Assembly (NCBI RefSeq): GCF_000214355.1
Contig: NC_015577.1
Location: forward strand, 3,339,389 to 3,403,388
Direction: 5' to 3'
Source of the DNA: Leadbettera azotonutricia ZAS-9
Lineage (GTDB): Bacteria; Spirochaetota; Spirochaetia; Treponematales; Breznakiellaceae
DNA length: 64,000 nt
This document shows, one piece after another, positions 1 to 9,963 of the stretch. Numbering within the stretch: the first letter of the stretch is position 1; each line of letters starts with the position of its first letter. The notes beneath the pieces were generated by a model. It was not told the origin of the DNA and made no database searches. It saw only the letters and a list, made by a program, of their open reading frames with translations. A program made the translations under genes and the position numbers.

Positions 1-323
1 CCATACTCCTGGTTTTCTTCGGCGGGCTTAAAGCAAGGGGGCCCATAGGCTGGCTTAAGAACCTGCTTAACCCCGTGCCCATGATGCTGCCCTTTAATCT
101 CCTGGAATACATTATAAGGCCCTTGTCCCTCTGCCTCCGGCTTTTTGGGAATATACTGGGCGGTTTTATTATCATGCTTCTTGTGGAAAAGGCTTTACCC
201 ATTCCGGCCATAGTGCCGGCAGTGCTTTCGGTTTACTTTGATTTTTTTGACGGCCTCATACAGGCTGTGGTCTTTACCTTCCTTACGACCCTCTTTGTGG
301 CTGAAGCGGTAGAGACGGAATAG
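1..323 (+). CDS. atpB: F-type ATP synthase subunit a (partial, 5' end outside window)
   Basis: This is the C-terminal part of the membrane F0 subunit that forms the proton half-channels. The reading frame is already open at base 3 and enters from outside the window. The segment LSLCLRLFGN contains the arginine that in this family faces the c-ring and is essential for proton transfer. Hydrophobic helices follow to the C-terminus. It is the first visible gene of a full atp operon and is followed 41 bases later by atpE. The identity is secure from the motif and gene order; the N-terminus cannot be judged. Confidence 0.93.
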   Translation, partial: ILLVFFGGLKARGPIGWLKNLLNPVPMMLPFNLLEYIIRPLSLCLRLFGNILGGFIIMLLVEKALPIPAIVPAVLSVYFDFFDGLIQAVVFTFLTTLFVAEAVETE

Positions 324-364
324 GGAATACGCCCCCTGGGGCTATATATAAGGAGAGTACTATA

Positions 365-583
365 ATGGAACTGGTTTATCTTATCGGCGCAGGCGTCGCG
401 GTACTTACGGGCCTTGGAGCCGGCATTGGCATCGGCATTGCCACAAGCGGAACCGCGCAGGCAATTTCACGGCAGCCTGAGGCTTCGGGGAAGATCATGA
501 CCGCATTCTTTCTGGGCATAGCCCTTGCGGAAGCCACCGCCATTTACGGTTTCGTTACCGCCATACTTTTGGTCACGAGATAG
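365..583 (+). CDS. atpE: F-type ATP synthase subunit c
   Basis: This 72-residue protein forms the rotor ring of F0. It is a two-helix hairpin with a glycine-rich first helix (GAGIGIGIA), the polar loop RQPE that contacts the stalk, and a second helix carrying the ion-binding carboxylate Glu56 (ALAEAT). The residues that mark sodium-binding c subunits, a Gln in helix 1 and a Ser directly after the Glu, appear here as Ile and Ala. I therefore infer proton rather than sodium coupling. A GGAG ribosome site lies just upstream of the ATG. The length is normal for the family. Confidence 0.95.
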   Translation: MELVYLIGAGVAVLTGLGAGIGIGIATSGTAQAISRQPEASGKIMTAFFLGIALAEATAIYGFVTAILLVTR

Positions 584-592
584 CGGCGCATT

Positions 593-1102
593 ATGATTGC
601 CTTTTCTCTATCGACCTTCCTGATAACCATTGTCAATGTAGGGGTGCTCTTTTTTGTGCTGAGGGCTGTGCTCTTTAAACCGGTAACAAAGTTTATGGAA
701 GATCGCTCTGCCAAAATAGCGGATGCCCTTGCGCAGTCCGAGAAGGAGAGGAATCAGGCCAAGGCCCTGCTTGCCCAGTACGAGGGGCAGCTCAAGAGCG
801 CCGAATCCGAAGCAGTGGCGATCATACGCGCTGCCAAAGAGAATGCGCAGATTGAAGCAGACAGGATCATCGCCGAGGGCAGGCTGTCTGCAGAAAACAT
901 ACTCGGCAATGCCAAAAAGCAGATTGAGGCCGAACAGCGCGCGGCCCTTGCGGAATTCCGCAAAGAGGCTGCAGAACTTGTGACCCTTGCGGCAGGCGGC
1001 CTGGTGAAAAGGGAATTCAAAGCAGACGATAATAAACAGTACGCAGAAATGCTGTTAAAAGAAGCTGCTGCCGGGCTTCCCTCGAGGATCGGGAAGAACT
1101 AG
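593..1102 (+). CDS. atpF: F-type ATP synthase subunit b
   Basis: This is the peripheral stalk subunit of 169 residues. An N-terminal membrane helix (about residues 5-27) is followed by a long charged, alanine-rich stretch predicted to be a coiled coil. It holds the F1 head still against the turning rotor. It starts nine bases after the atpE stop and ends directly before the atpH ATG with no gap, as expected in a translationally coupled operon. The sequence is poorly conserved in this family, so the call rests on architecture and position between atpE and atpH. Confidence 0.9.
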   Translation: MIAFSLSTFLITIVNVGVLFFVLRAVLFKPVTKFMEDRSAKIADALAQSEKERNQAKALLAQYEGQLKSAESEAVAIIRAAKENAQIEADRIIAEGRLSAENILGNAKKQIEAEQRAALAEFRKEAAELVTLAAGGLVKREFKADDNKQYAEMLLKEAAAGLPSRIGKN

Positions 1103-1639
1103 ATGTTCAATCCGGAACGGTGGGCTGCGGCCTTCGTCAATTCCCTCGGCCCTGACTCGGGCGAAGGACTTGAAGCGCTTAAGGCAGTTTCTGCCTGGGT
1201 GAAGAAGCTCCCCGGTGCGGTCTTCGGCAGTTTTCAGGCTGAAAAAGTCAACAGCCTCGTGCTTGAAGCGGGGGCAAAGACCGGCGGAATTCATCCTGCC
1301 CTAAAAATGGCATCCCGTTTCGTTTCCCTCTTAATAAAAAGGAACATGTTCCGTCATATCGATTCGGTAATAAAAGAAGCAGAAAAACTATTGGATAAAG
1401 AACGGGGCGTACTTCGTGTTTTTGCCGAATCGGCCTTCCCGCTTGACGGCGAGACGGAAAAGCGCATTAGCGAAGAAGTCAGGCACAGCACAGGGGCAAA
1501 AGAAATACGCCTTGAAAAGAGTATCAATCCCGGACTCATTGGCGGGTACAGGCTGCGCATAGGGGACGAAATCATCGACGCCTCCATACGCTTACAGCTC
1601 AAGCTTATGGCCAACGATCTGGCCGCTGGAGGAAGCTAA
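1103..1639 (+). CDS. atpH: F-type ATP synthase subunit delta
   Basis: This 178-residue soluble protein lies between subunits b and alpha, the standard place of the delta (OSCP) subunit that ties the peripheral stalk to the top of F1. The C-terminal part has the usual hydrophobic, glycine-containing ending seen in LIGGYRLRIGDEIIDASIR, which resembles the family motif GG..I..GD..iD.S. The stop codon overlaps the atpA start by one base (TAATG), implying coupled translation. The N-terminal half is divergent and would not be recognised alone. Confidence 0.9.
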   Translation: MFNPERWAAAFVNSLGPDSGEGLEALKAVSAWVKKLPGAVFGSFQAEKVNSLVLEAGAKTGGIHPALKMASRFVSLLIKRNMFRHIDSVIKEAEKLLDKERGVLRVFAESAFPLDGETEKRISEEVRHSTGAKEIRLEKSINPGLIGGYRLRIGDEIIDASIRLQLKLMANDLAAGGS

Positions 1640-3141
1640 TGGCGAATTACGGAGACCTCACCAAGGTCCTGCAGGAACAAATAGAACACTGGGAAGGGCG
1701 CGCCTCTTCCGAATCCACAGGCTTCGTGGTGGAGGTAGGCGACTCGGTTGCCACCGTCTACGGCCTTACAAAAGCCATCTATGGCGAGCTTGTGGAATTC
1801 GCGTCCGGCGCTACAGGCATTGCCTTGAACCTTGAAGAAGACGGCGTGGGCGTTGTGCTCCTCTCGGGGGAAGACGGGGTCAAAGATGGCGAGGAAGTAA
1901 AAGGTTCCGGACGGGTAGTATCAGTGCCGTCGGGTTTGTCCCTCATGGGGCGGGTTGTGAATCCCCTGGGTGCCCCTGTGGACGGTAAAGGCCCGATACA
2001 GGCTGAAGAATGGCTCCCCGTGGAGTCCCCTGCGGCGCCGGTCATTGCCAGGGGCAGTGTTGACACTCCCATGCAGTCAGGTTCCCTTTCAGTGGACGCC
2101 ATGATCCCTATAGGCAGGGGCCAGCGGGAGCTCATCATAGGCGACCGCCAGACCGGAAAGACCGCAGTCGCCATTGATGCCATTATCAACCAAAAGGGGA
2201 AAGACCTTTACTGCGTGTACTGCGCCATTGGGCAGAAATCCTCTTCAGTAGCGGCGCTTATAAAGAATCTGGAAAAAGCAGGGGCCATGGATTATACCTT
2301 TGTGGTGTTGGCTTCGGCTTCGGACTCGGCCGCGTTTCAGTACCTGGCACCTTATTCGGCTGTCGCCATGGCGGAACACTTCATGCATCAGGGCAAGGAT
2401 GTGCTGGTTGTCTACGACGATCTTTCCAAACACGCCGTGGCTTACCGTACCATAAGCCTCCTGCTCCGCAGGCCACCCGGACGCGAAGCCTTCCCGGGGG
2501 ATGTATTCTACCTTCATTCCCGTCTTTTGGAACGGGCAGCAAAACTGTCGCCCGAACGGGGCGGCGGCTCCATTACCGCCCTGCCTATCGTGGAAACACA
2601 GGCGGGGGACATATCCTCTTATATTCCTACCAATGTAATTTCCATTACAGACGGCCAAATTTTTTTGGATTCCGAACTTTTCAATTCAGGTTTCAGGCCC
2701 GCTATCGATGTAGGCCTTTCAGTAAGCCGCGTGGGCGGCTCGGCCCAGTGCAAGGCTATCAGAAAAATTTCGGGCCGCTTAAGGCTCGACCTTGCCCAGT
2801 ACCGGGAAATGGCCGCCTTTGCGCAGTTCGGAAGCGACCTTGACAAGGCAACCCAGGACAAGCTCGCGCAGGGCGCACGGCTCATGGAAGTCCTGAAGCA
2901 GCCCCAATTCCAGCCCTATGCGATAGCGGATCAGTACGCCATACTTTTTGTTTCCCTTAATGGACACTTAATGAGCATTGAGACAGCAAAAGTGCCGGCT
3001 TTCATAAAGGGCTTCCTTGAGTATCTCTCGGTCCACAACGGAAAGACAATGGAGACCCTCAACAAGACCGGGGAGTCCTCAAAAGAGATAGAGGAAGAAC
3101 TGACTAATGCGGTTGAAAGCTTCAAACAGGTGAACAGGTAG
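1639..3141 (+). CDS. atpA: F-type ATP synthase subunit alpha
   Basis: This is the 500-residue non-catalytic nucleotide-binding subunit of the F1 head. The P-loop GDRQTGKT lies at about residues 168-175. The family stretches IGQKSSSVA and DDLSKHAVAYR and the arginine-containing VGLSVSRVGGSAQ region are all present. Length and domain order (beta barrel, nucleotide-binding domain, C-terminal helices) match the family. It alternates with the beta subunit in an alpha3beta3 ring. Nothing unusual is seen. Confidence 0.97.
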   Translation: MANYGDLTKVLQEQIEHWEGRASSESTGFVVEVGDSVATVYGLTKAIYGELVEFASGATGIALNLEEDGVGVVLLSGEDGVKDGEEVKGSGRVVSVPSGLSLMGRVVNPLGAPVDGKGPIQAEEWLPVESPAAPVIARGSVDTPMQSGSLSVDAMIPIGRGQRELIIGDRQTGKTAVAIDAIINQKGKDLYCVYCAIGQKSSSVAALIKNLEKAGAMDYTFVVLASASDSAAFQYLAPYSAVAMAEHFMHQGKDVLVVYDDLSKHAVAYRTISLLLRRPPGREAFPGDVFYLHSRLLERAAKLSPERGGGSITALPIVETQAGDISSYIPTNVISITDGQIFLDSELFNSGFRPAIDVGLSVSRVGGSAQCKAIRKISGRLRLDLAQYREMAAFAQFGSDLDKATQDKLAQGARLMEVLKQPQFQPYAIADQYAILFVSLNGHLMSIETAKVPAFIKGFLEYLSVHNGKTMETLNKTGESSKEIEEELTNAVESFKQVNR

Positions 3142-3150
3142 GGGGCTGGG

Positions 3151-4062
3151 ATGGCGAACTTACGTGACGTACGCCTGCGCATGCGGGCCATACGCCAGAC
3201 CCTTCAGGTAACCAAGGCTATGAACCTCATCTCCACGGCAAAACTGCGAAAGGGCCGCCGAATACTTGAGGACACTGAACCTTTCTTTACCCGTATCCAA
3301 AAATCCATGTTCGACATACTCTCCGGAGCAGGCAAGTTCGATGCCCACGTCCACCACACTATGCTGGAAAGCGAATTCTTCGCCCATACCAACGACACAA
3401 GCAATTATAATACCGCAATAATAGTGGTCACCAGCGACAAGGGCCTTGCGGGCGGATACAATGCAAACATTTTCCGCCAGGTAACCCAGCTATGCGCAAA
3501 AGTAAGAAACCCCATCCTGATACTCATAGGTTCAATCGGGTACCGCTATTTTATCCATTCGCCCTATCTCATACTGGAAAATTTTTCTTTTAAATCGAGG
3601 CTGCCCGAACTGGACGATGCAAAGGAAATATCGGACTATGTAATATCCCAATTCCTCTGGGGCATGTTCGACGAAGTGCACATAGTCTATACCCACATGC
3701 ACAGCTCCATAAAGCTTTTGCCCACAGAACGGCAGATACTTCCCCTCAATGTGGGGAAAATGCAGAAAGAATTCGAAGCCAACGGTGGCAAGCGGGCTGA
3801 ACTTCAATTTGAATATCTCCCCACTGAACAGGCAGTCTTTGACTCCCTTGTTCCCCTCTACATAAAGGGGATAATCTACGGCTCCCTCGTGGAGTCTTAC
3901 GTGAGCGAGCAAAGCGCCAGAATGGCTGCCATGGACGAAGCGTCCAAGAGCGCGGAAGATATGCTCGACAGTCTGCAAATTAATTACAACCGGGCCCGCC
4001 AGGCGGGCATCACCCAGGAAATGACGGAAATTATCGGCGGTTCGTCCGCCTTGAGCGATTAA
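3151..4062 (+). CDS. atpG: F-type ATP synthase subunit gamma
   Basis: This is the 303-residue central rotor shaft. The N-terminus (MANLRDVRLRMRAIRQTLQV) and the C-terminal helix ending near YNRARQAGITQEMTEIIGG are the two conserved segments that form the coiled coil inside the alpha3beta3 head. The internal motif VVTSDKGLAGGYNANI is also typical. It is slightly longer than the common length of about 290 residues. The gene sits between atpA and atpD, with short gaps on both sides. Confidence 0.96.
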   Translation: MANLRDVRLRMRAIRQTLQVTKAMNLISTAKLRKGRRILEDTEPFFTRIQKSMFDILSGAGKFDAHVHHTMLESEFFAHTNDTSNYNTAIIVVTSDKGLAGGYNANIFRQVTQLCAKVRNPILILIGSIGYRYFIHSPYLILENFSFKSRLPELDDAKEISDYVISQFLWGMFDEVHIVYTHMHSSIKLLPTERQILPLNVGKMQKEFEANGGKRAELQFEYLPTEQAVFDSLVPLYIKGIIYGSLVESYVSEQSARMAAMDEASKSAEDMLDSLQINYNRARQAGITQEMTEIIGGSSALSD

Positions 4063-5463
<1,401 letters not shown>

Positions 5464-5471
5464 GGCCCGAT

Positions 5472-5897
5472 ATGGCAAATCTCTTTCCCTTCGAAGTCCA
5501 TACCCCCTACCGCCGCTTTTTCAGCGATGAGGTCGAGGCCATTGCCCTCACCCTCATTGACGGCGAGGCAGCAGTCTACGCCAACCATTCGGCCTTTACC
5601 GCCCCTGTCTGTGCCTGCGCTTTGAGGATCAAAGGCAAGGACGGCACGTGGAAAACCGCCTTCACCGCCGAGGGCGTCCTGGAAGTGAAAAACCACAAGA
5701 CAGTGCTCATGTCGGACGCCGCAGAATGGCCCGAAGAGATTGATTACGAACGGGCCAAGGCAGCCAAAGAGCGGGCAGAAAAAACATTGGCCCAGGGGGG
5801 CATGAAGTTCGAGACTGACAACGCATCTTCCTCCTTCAAGCGCGCCGCCGTGCGCATGAAAGTCCGGGAAATCGGTAATTCGCAGAAAAACACTTAA
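5472..5897 (+). CDS. atpC: F-type ATP synthase subunit epsilon
   Basis: This 142-residue protein is the rotor foot and regulatory subunit. I start it at the ATG at 5472 (MANLFPFEVHTP), because this gives the normal N-terminal beta-sandwich and a short gap after atpD. A longer frame begins at 5388 but would lie inside atpD. The C-terminal part (ERAKAAKERAEKTL) is the helical hairpin seen in the family. It closes the operon. Confidence 0.9.
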   Translation: MANLFPFEVHTPYRRFFSDEVEAIALTLIDGEAAVYANHSAFTAPVCACALRIKGKDGTWKTAFTAEGVLEVKNHKTVLMSDAAEWPEEIDYERAKAAKERAEKTLAQGGMKFETDNASSSFKRAAVRMKVREIGNSQKNT

Positions 5898-5900
5898 TTA

Positions 5901-5939
5901 ACAGTATTACGTTTAATTTGACAGTAACACGTTTAATTT
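5901..5939. repeat. Tandem 19-base direct repeat between atpC and nadE
   Basis: Two copies, at 5901-5919 and 5921-5939, match at 17 of 19 bases and share the end ACGTTTAATTT. They fill the whole gap between the convergent genes atpC and nadE. No inverted repeat with a T-tract is visible, so this is not an obvious intrinsic terminator. Its function is unknown. Confidence 0.7.
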
Positions 5940-7691
5940 CTATATCTCGTAAATAACCCGCGCAATCGGCATTCTGCGGCCCATGCCGAAGGCCCTTGGC
6001 GAAACCTTGAGCACCGGAGGCGCCTGGCGCCGCTTGAACTCGGCCCGTGCAACAGTACGGATAATGCGCGCTGCGAGATCGGCGTCCCAGCCTTTCCGGA
6101 CAATTTCGTCCTTTGACAAATTATCATAGAGGTAGAGGCGCAAAATCTCATCCAGCACTTCGTAAGGCGGAAGGCTGTCCTGATCTTTCTGATTTGGCCT
6201 CAGTTCCGCCGAAGGCGGCTTGTCAATGATAGCAGGGGGAATAACAGCCTTGCCGTTAGCAGCAATACTGCGTTCATTGATGCGCCTGCAAAGGGCGAAT
6301 ACTTCGGTTTTAAAAACATCCCCTATGGGACCAAGGGCGCCGTCCATATCACCGTACAATGTGCAATAACCCATGGCAAGCTCGCTCTTGTTCCCCGTGG
6401 TGAGAAGCATGGAATTGAACTTGTTGGAAAAACCCATGAGCAGGGTGCCCCGTATGCGGGCCTGGAGATTTTCTTCAGCCACGTCAAAAGGTTTTTTTTC
6501 AAAGACCCCCTCAAGAGTGGAGAGAAAAGCATTGAAAGTCTGTTCAATGGGAAGGACTTCGTAACGGCAGCCCAGATTATCCGCCAGCTCTTTCGCATCG
6601 TCTTTGGAACCCTGGGAGGAAAAACGGGAAGGCATGCTAAAACAGGCAATGTTATCCGCGCCGATTGCTTTGACCCCAAGGTATGCCACCAAAGCCGAAT
6701 CAATACCCCCCGAGAGGCCGAGGTGGGCACGGGTAAAGCCGCACTTCTTCATGTAATCCTTAATGCCCATCACCAGGGCGTCTTCGAGAATGTCCAGCTC
6801 GTAACGGCTAAGGCCCACCTTGTAGGGATCGTCCTTTTCCGCAAAAAATCCCGGGGACTGCTTTGCATCCTCCGAAAGAGACGGCTGCGCCGTTTCTCCG
6901 GAATCCCATACAACAAGATCCTCCTCAAAAGCCTTTGCAGTAAGCCGTAAAGGATAATCATTGGCGGAAGCGGAGTCTTCGGCTTTTGCCGTAGGAGCCA
7001 CCACAAAGGAACGTCCGTCAAACACGATCTGATCATTGGCGCCCACAGCATTGACGTAAATGAGGGGAATGTTCCCCCGCACCGCAATACGTTCTGCCAG
7101 GTTCCTGCGTACTTTGAGTTTCCCCGCTACATAGGGCGAAGCTGAAGGCACACAGAGCAGTGAGATGCCCTGATCCAAAAGCTCCTTTACCGGGTCTTTG
7201 ACATAGAAGGTGCCGGGCGTATCGGTTTCGCGCCACACATCTTCGCAGATGGCAACCCCGATTCGTTCGCCCTTGTACTCGAACACATTCCACTTCTGGG
7301 CGGATTCAAAATTCCGTGCCTCGTCAAAAACATCATAGGTGGGAAGCAGGGTTTTTACCTGCTCAAAAGCCAGCTCCCTCCCATGGATAATGCCGTACAT
7401 ATTCACCAGGTTCTTGCCCCGGGAATAGGGGTTCCGGTTCACAAAGCCCAGCCCCACCGCAATATCAGGGGGCAGCTCCCGCTGGAGTATGTGGACAGTG
7501 CGGATATTGAGCTCCACAAACCTATCCTGATCCAGAAGATCCATGGGCGGATACCCGCAGACCGCAAGCTCCGGAAAAAGCACCAGGTCGGCCTTTTCGG
7601 CCCTGGCCTTGTTGGCAAAGGCGAGGAGCTTCTCCTTGTTGCCGGAAAAGTCCCCGATAGTGGAATTAATTTGTGCAATGGCGATACGCAT
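5940..7691 (-). CDS. nadE: Glutamine-dependent NAD+ synthetase
   Basis: This 583-residue enzyme makes NAD+ from nicotinic acid adenine dinucleotide, ATP and glutamine. The N-terminal half is a nitrilase-fold glutaminase: a catalytic Glu in LVLFPELAVCGYPP, the Lys region ARNFES, and a Cys in GVAICEDVW. The C-terminal half is an N-type ATP pyrophosphatase with SGGIDSA near residue 325. Length and two-domain order fit the glutamine-using bacterial form. It is convergent with the atp operon and appears to be a single-gene unit. Confidence 0.95.
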   Translation of the reverse strand: MRIAIAQINSTIGDFSGNKEKLLAFANKARAEKADLVLFPELAVCGYPPMDLLDQDRFVELNIRTVHILQRELPPDIAVGLGFVNRNPYSRGKNLVNMYGIIHGRELAFEQVKTLLPTYDVFDEARNFESAQKWNVFEYKGERIGVAICEDVWRETDTPGTFYVKDPVKELLDQGISLLCVPSASPYVAGKLKVRRNLAERIAVRGNIPLIYVNAVGANDQIVFDGRSFVVAPTAKAEDSASANDYPLRLTAKAFEEDLVVWDSGETAQPSLSEDAKQSPGFFAEKDDPYKVGLSRYELDILEDALVMGIKDYMKKCGFTRAHLGLSGGIDSALVAYLGVKAIGADNIACFSMPSRFSSQGSKDDAKELADNLGCRYEVLPIEQTFNAFLSTLEGVFEKKPFDVAEENLQARIRGTLLMGFSNKFNSMLLTTGNKSELAMGYCTLYGDMDGALGPIGDVFKTEVFALCRRINERSIAANGKAVIPPAIIDKPPSAELRPNQKDQDSLPPYEVLDEILRLYLYDNLSKDEIVRKGWDADLAARIIRTVARAEFKRRQAPPVLKVSPRAFGMGRRMPIARVIYEI

Positions 7692-7769
7692 GATAGGGTA
7701 AGGATAGCCTAAAACGGGGAAAAGTTAAACTGGTAAGCAATAAGAGCTGTATTGCCGACAAAACAAGTG

Positions 7770-7798
7770 TTGATTTTTCTATCTTTTTCCCGGATAAT
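7770..7798 (+). promoter_or_regulatory. Candidate sigma-70-type promoter
   Basis: TTGATT at 7770-7775 and GATAAT at 7793-7798 are separated by 17 bases, close to the sigma-70 consensus. They lie in the gap between the divergent nadE and the DUF433 remnant/DUF3943 gene. A second TATAAT sits at 7823-7828. This would drive the rightward genes. It is inferred from sequence only. Confidence 0.4.
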
Positions 7799-7861
7799 TT
7801 ATGATATGTAACAATTAGATCGTATAATCCAACAGTCTGTATCCGTGGCATTAGGGTAACA

Positions 7862-8113
7862 GTGGGGATGATCGTTGGGCAGATAGGCGCAGGTCATAGC
7901 ATTGACGAAATTCTTACCGATTACCCCTATCTAGAACGGGAGGATATTCTGCAGGCTGTACGCTATGCTGTATGGCGGGCAGAAAAAAGGGAAATTGTAC
8001 CTTTAGACCAAAAAATAGGAGGCAAATTTATTGGATTATTGCATGAAAAAAACTATATCATTTTCTATTTTATTCCTTGCGTTATTTGGGCAGATAAATG
8101 CTCAGGAAATTAA
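7862..8113 (+). pseudogene. DUF433 antitoxin-like remnant
   Basis: The frame encodes VTVGMIVGQIGAGHSIDEIL, then YPYLEREDILQAVRYAVWR, a clear DUF433 (VapB-type antitoxin) core. Family-like residues (NPTVCIRGIR) continue upstream of the first usable start (GTG 7862) back to about 7823. No ATG, GTG or TTG with a ribosome site precedes them. At the other end the frame runs on 83 bases into the next gene with unrelated sequence. The partner toxin is absent. I read this as an N-terminally broken remnant; translation from GTG or a rare ATT start remains possible. Confidence 0.55.
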
Positions 8114-9428
8114 AGATAACAAATCAGAAAAAAAATTGTATCCGGCATTGTTGGGCGGATTGTTTTCAAATACCATATTTCATTTGACAGGCCGTTTATT
8201 TGGAGCAGATTTTTCCCAAACAAGTTTGGAAAGCTTTAAAACAAATCTTACATCGGCCTGGGTATGGGATAATGATACTTTTTTGCTTAATCACCCCGGC
8301 CATCCATATCAAGGCGGGTTATACCATGCGGCAGCCAGGTCAAACGGCTTTAACTTTTATGAGTCGATCTTCTTTGATATGACCGGAAGCATAACATGGG
8401 AACTTTTTGGCGAAACAGATATACCCTCATTAAACGATCTTGTTGTTACCTCATTTGGAGGGGCCGCTTTTGGTGAAATGCTGCATCTTCTTTATCTGGA
8501 GATAGAATCGCCCTGGGCTGCTGCTTTAGTAAGCCCTATGGATGCGCTTGATAATGTGATTTTCAAAAAAAAACCTCCAAAAACCCATAATCTTAATTAT
8601 TTTTCCGTTATGACAGCCTCAGGGCACATACAGTCAATTAAAGAAGACAGACAAATATTCGAACAACTGCGAAGTAATAATAATTATCCTGCGCCTTTAA
8701 AAACATTCACCGCAAATATAGGGGGCGAAATAATCTATGGGGATCCATTTATTCAGAATTCAAAAAAGCCTTATTCTCAATTTGAAATTAAATTGCAACT
8801 GGGTGGTTCATTTACTTTTCCCTGGTTTGACTGGACAATATTAAGCGATGGTTATCTTATATCGTTTAATCCGATACATTCTGAAAAAAATATATTATCT
8901 ACAGGATTGTCCATGCATTATGATTTAATTGTAGGCAATTACACCAATTTTGCCAGTAATGCGCTTGACTGGTCCATTAAATGGATGCATATATTTAAAA
9001 ATACTGAATTTGCATTAAAAACACATGCTGGTTTGACATTTCTTGGTTCATCAGAATACTATCCTTTCGCTGAACTGTCCGGAATGCATTTAGAAACCTA
9101 TGAAACAGATAATGATTATGGCATAGGAGGTAATATCAAAAGCTTTTTTACCCTGCAAAATTCTAAATACGGCAAATTAACATTAGGTGTATGCAGCTAT
9201 TTACTCTATATTATCCCCTGGAATAAACCTGAATCCCAAGGTATTGAATTTTTAAATTTATCATTTTTTGACTATACCATTCCATTAACCAAAAAATTTT
9301 CTATTTTTGTAAACAATTCGCTGTATTTGAAGACCGGTACATCGCATAGAAAGACTAATGTCATCTCAATTGCTGACAGAATTCTTCTGGGTGTTCAATG
9401 GGTATTTTTAGACAGAAAGTCTATATAA
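8031..9428 (+). CDS. DUF3943-like envelope protein
   Basis: This 465-residue protein starts at a TTG at 8031 that sits eight bases after a perfect AGGAGG. The ATG at 8043 is too far from that site. A signal peptide (KKTISFSILFLALFGQINAQ) is followed by the DUF3943 signature residues (WVWDNDTF, HPGHPYQG, WELFGE, PSLNDL). The C-terminal half alternates polar and aromatic residues, suggesting an outer-membrane beta-barrel. The function is unknown. Base composition is clearly more AT-rich than the flanking nadE and nitroreductase genes, which suggests recent transfer together with the broken DUF433 gene upstream. Confidence 0.75.
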   Translation: MDYCMKKTISFSILFLALFGQINAQEIKDNKSEKKLYPALLGGLFSNTIFHLTGRLFGADFSQTSLESFKTNLTSAWVWDNDTFLLNHPGHPYQGGLYHAAARSNGFNFYESIFFDMTGSITWELFGETDIPSLNDLVVTSFGGAAFGEMLHLLYLEIESPWAAALVSPMDALDNVIFKKKPPKTHNLNYFSVMTASGHIQSIKEDRQIFEQLRSNNNYPAPLKTFTANIGGEIIYGDPFIQNSKKPYSQFEIKLQLGGSFTFPWFDWTILSDGYLISFNPIHSEKNILSTGLSMHYDLIVGNYTNFASNALDWSIKWMHIFKNTEFALKTHAGLTFLGSSEYYPFAELSGMHLETYETDNDYGIGGNIKSFFTLQNSKYGKLTLGVCSYLLYIIPWNKPESQGIEFLNLSFFDYTIPLTKKFSIFVNNSLYLKTGTSHRKTNVISIADRILLGVQWVFLDRKSI

Positions 9429-9435
9429 GCAATGC

Positions 9436-9942
9436 TTAAATAATCAACTTTTCCAGCGGATGCCTAACAGCATGCCGATCCGAAGGCTCGGCATCGTCCG
9501 CAGGATAACCTGTCGGAAGAAACGCCACCGGAATGATATGTGGGGGCAGTTTGAATTCCTCCCTGGTTTTTGCAGGATCGAAAAACATAACCCAGGTAGT
9601 ACCCAGCCCGATATCAGCAGCCTGGAGCATCATCTGGGTAGTGACAATGCTGGCATCCACCTCGCCGCTCTTTTCCCCGTCAAAACTCCGCACCCAGCAT
9701 TCATTCTGATCATAGCAGACAAGAAACACCAGGGATGTTTCAAAACGGAAACGGGTGCAGGCATCAACCTTCTTCAGCTCCTCATCCGTATCAATCACCA
9801 GAATTCGCTGGGGCTGTTTATTTGCCGCAGTCGGGGCGTTCCGGGCCGCCTCTAAAATAAGATCAACCTTCTCTTTTTCTACAGCTCTGTCCTTAAACTT
9901 CCTCACCGAATACCGCGCAGCAGCCAATTCCTTAAAACCCAT
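9436..9942 (-). CDS. Nitroreductase-family protein
   Basis: This 168-residue flavoprotein of the nitroreductase fold has the N-terminal FMN-phosphate signature ARYSVRKFKD and the helix AARNAPTAANKQP. The C-terminal segment with DIGLGTTWVMFFDP also fits. Such enzymes use FMN and NAD(P)H to reduce varied small molecules; the substrate cannot be told. It is on the short side for the family, like the compact one-domain members. It lies just downstream of hflX on the same strand. Confidence 0.85.
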   Translation of the reverse strand: MGFKELAAARYSVRKFKDRAVEKEKVDLILEAARNAPTAANKQPQRILVIDTDEELKKVDACTRFRFETSLVFLVCYDQNECWVRSFDGEKSGEVDASIVTTQMMLQAADIGLGTTWVMFFDPAKTREEFKLPPHIIPVAFLPTGYPADDAEPSDRHAVRHPLEKLII

Positions 9943-9963
9943 AAAAACCTCCGTTTTATATTT

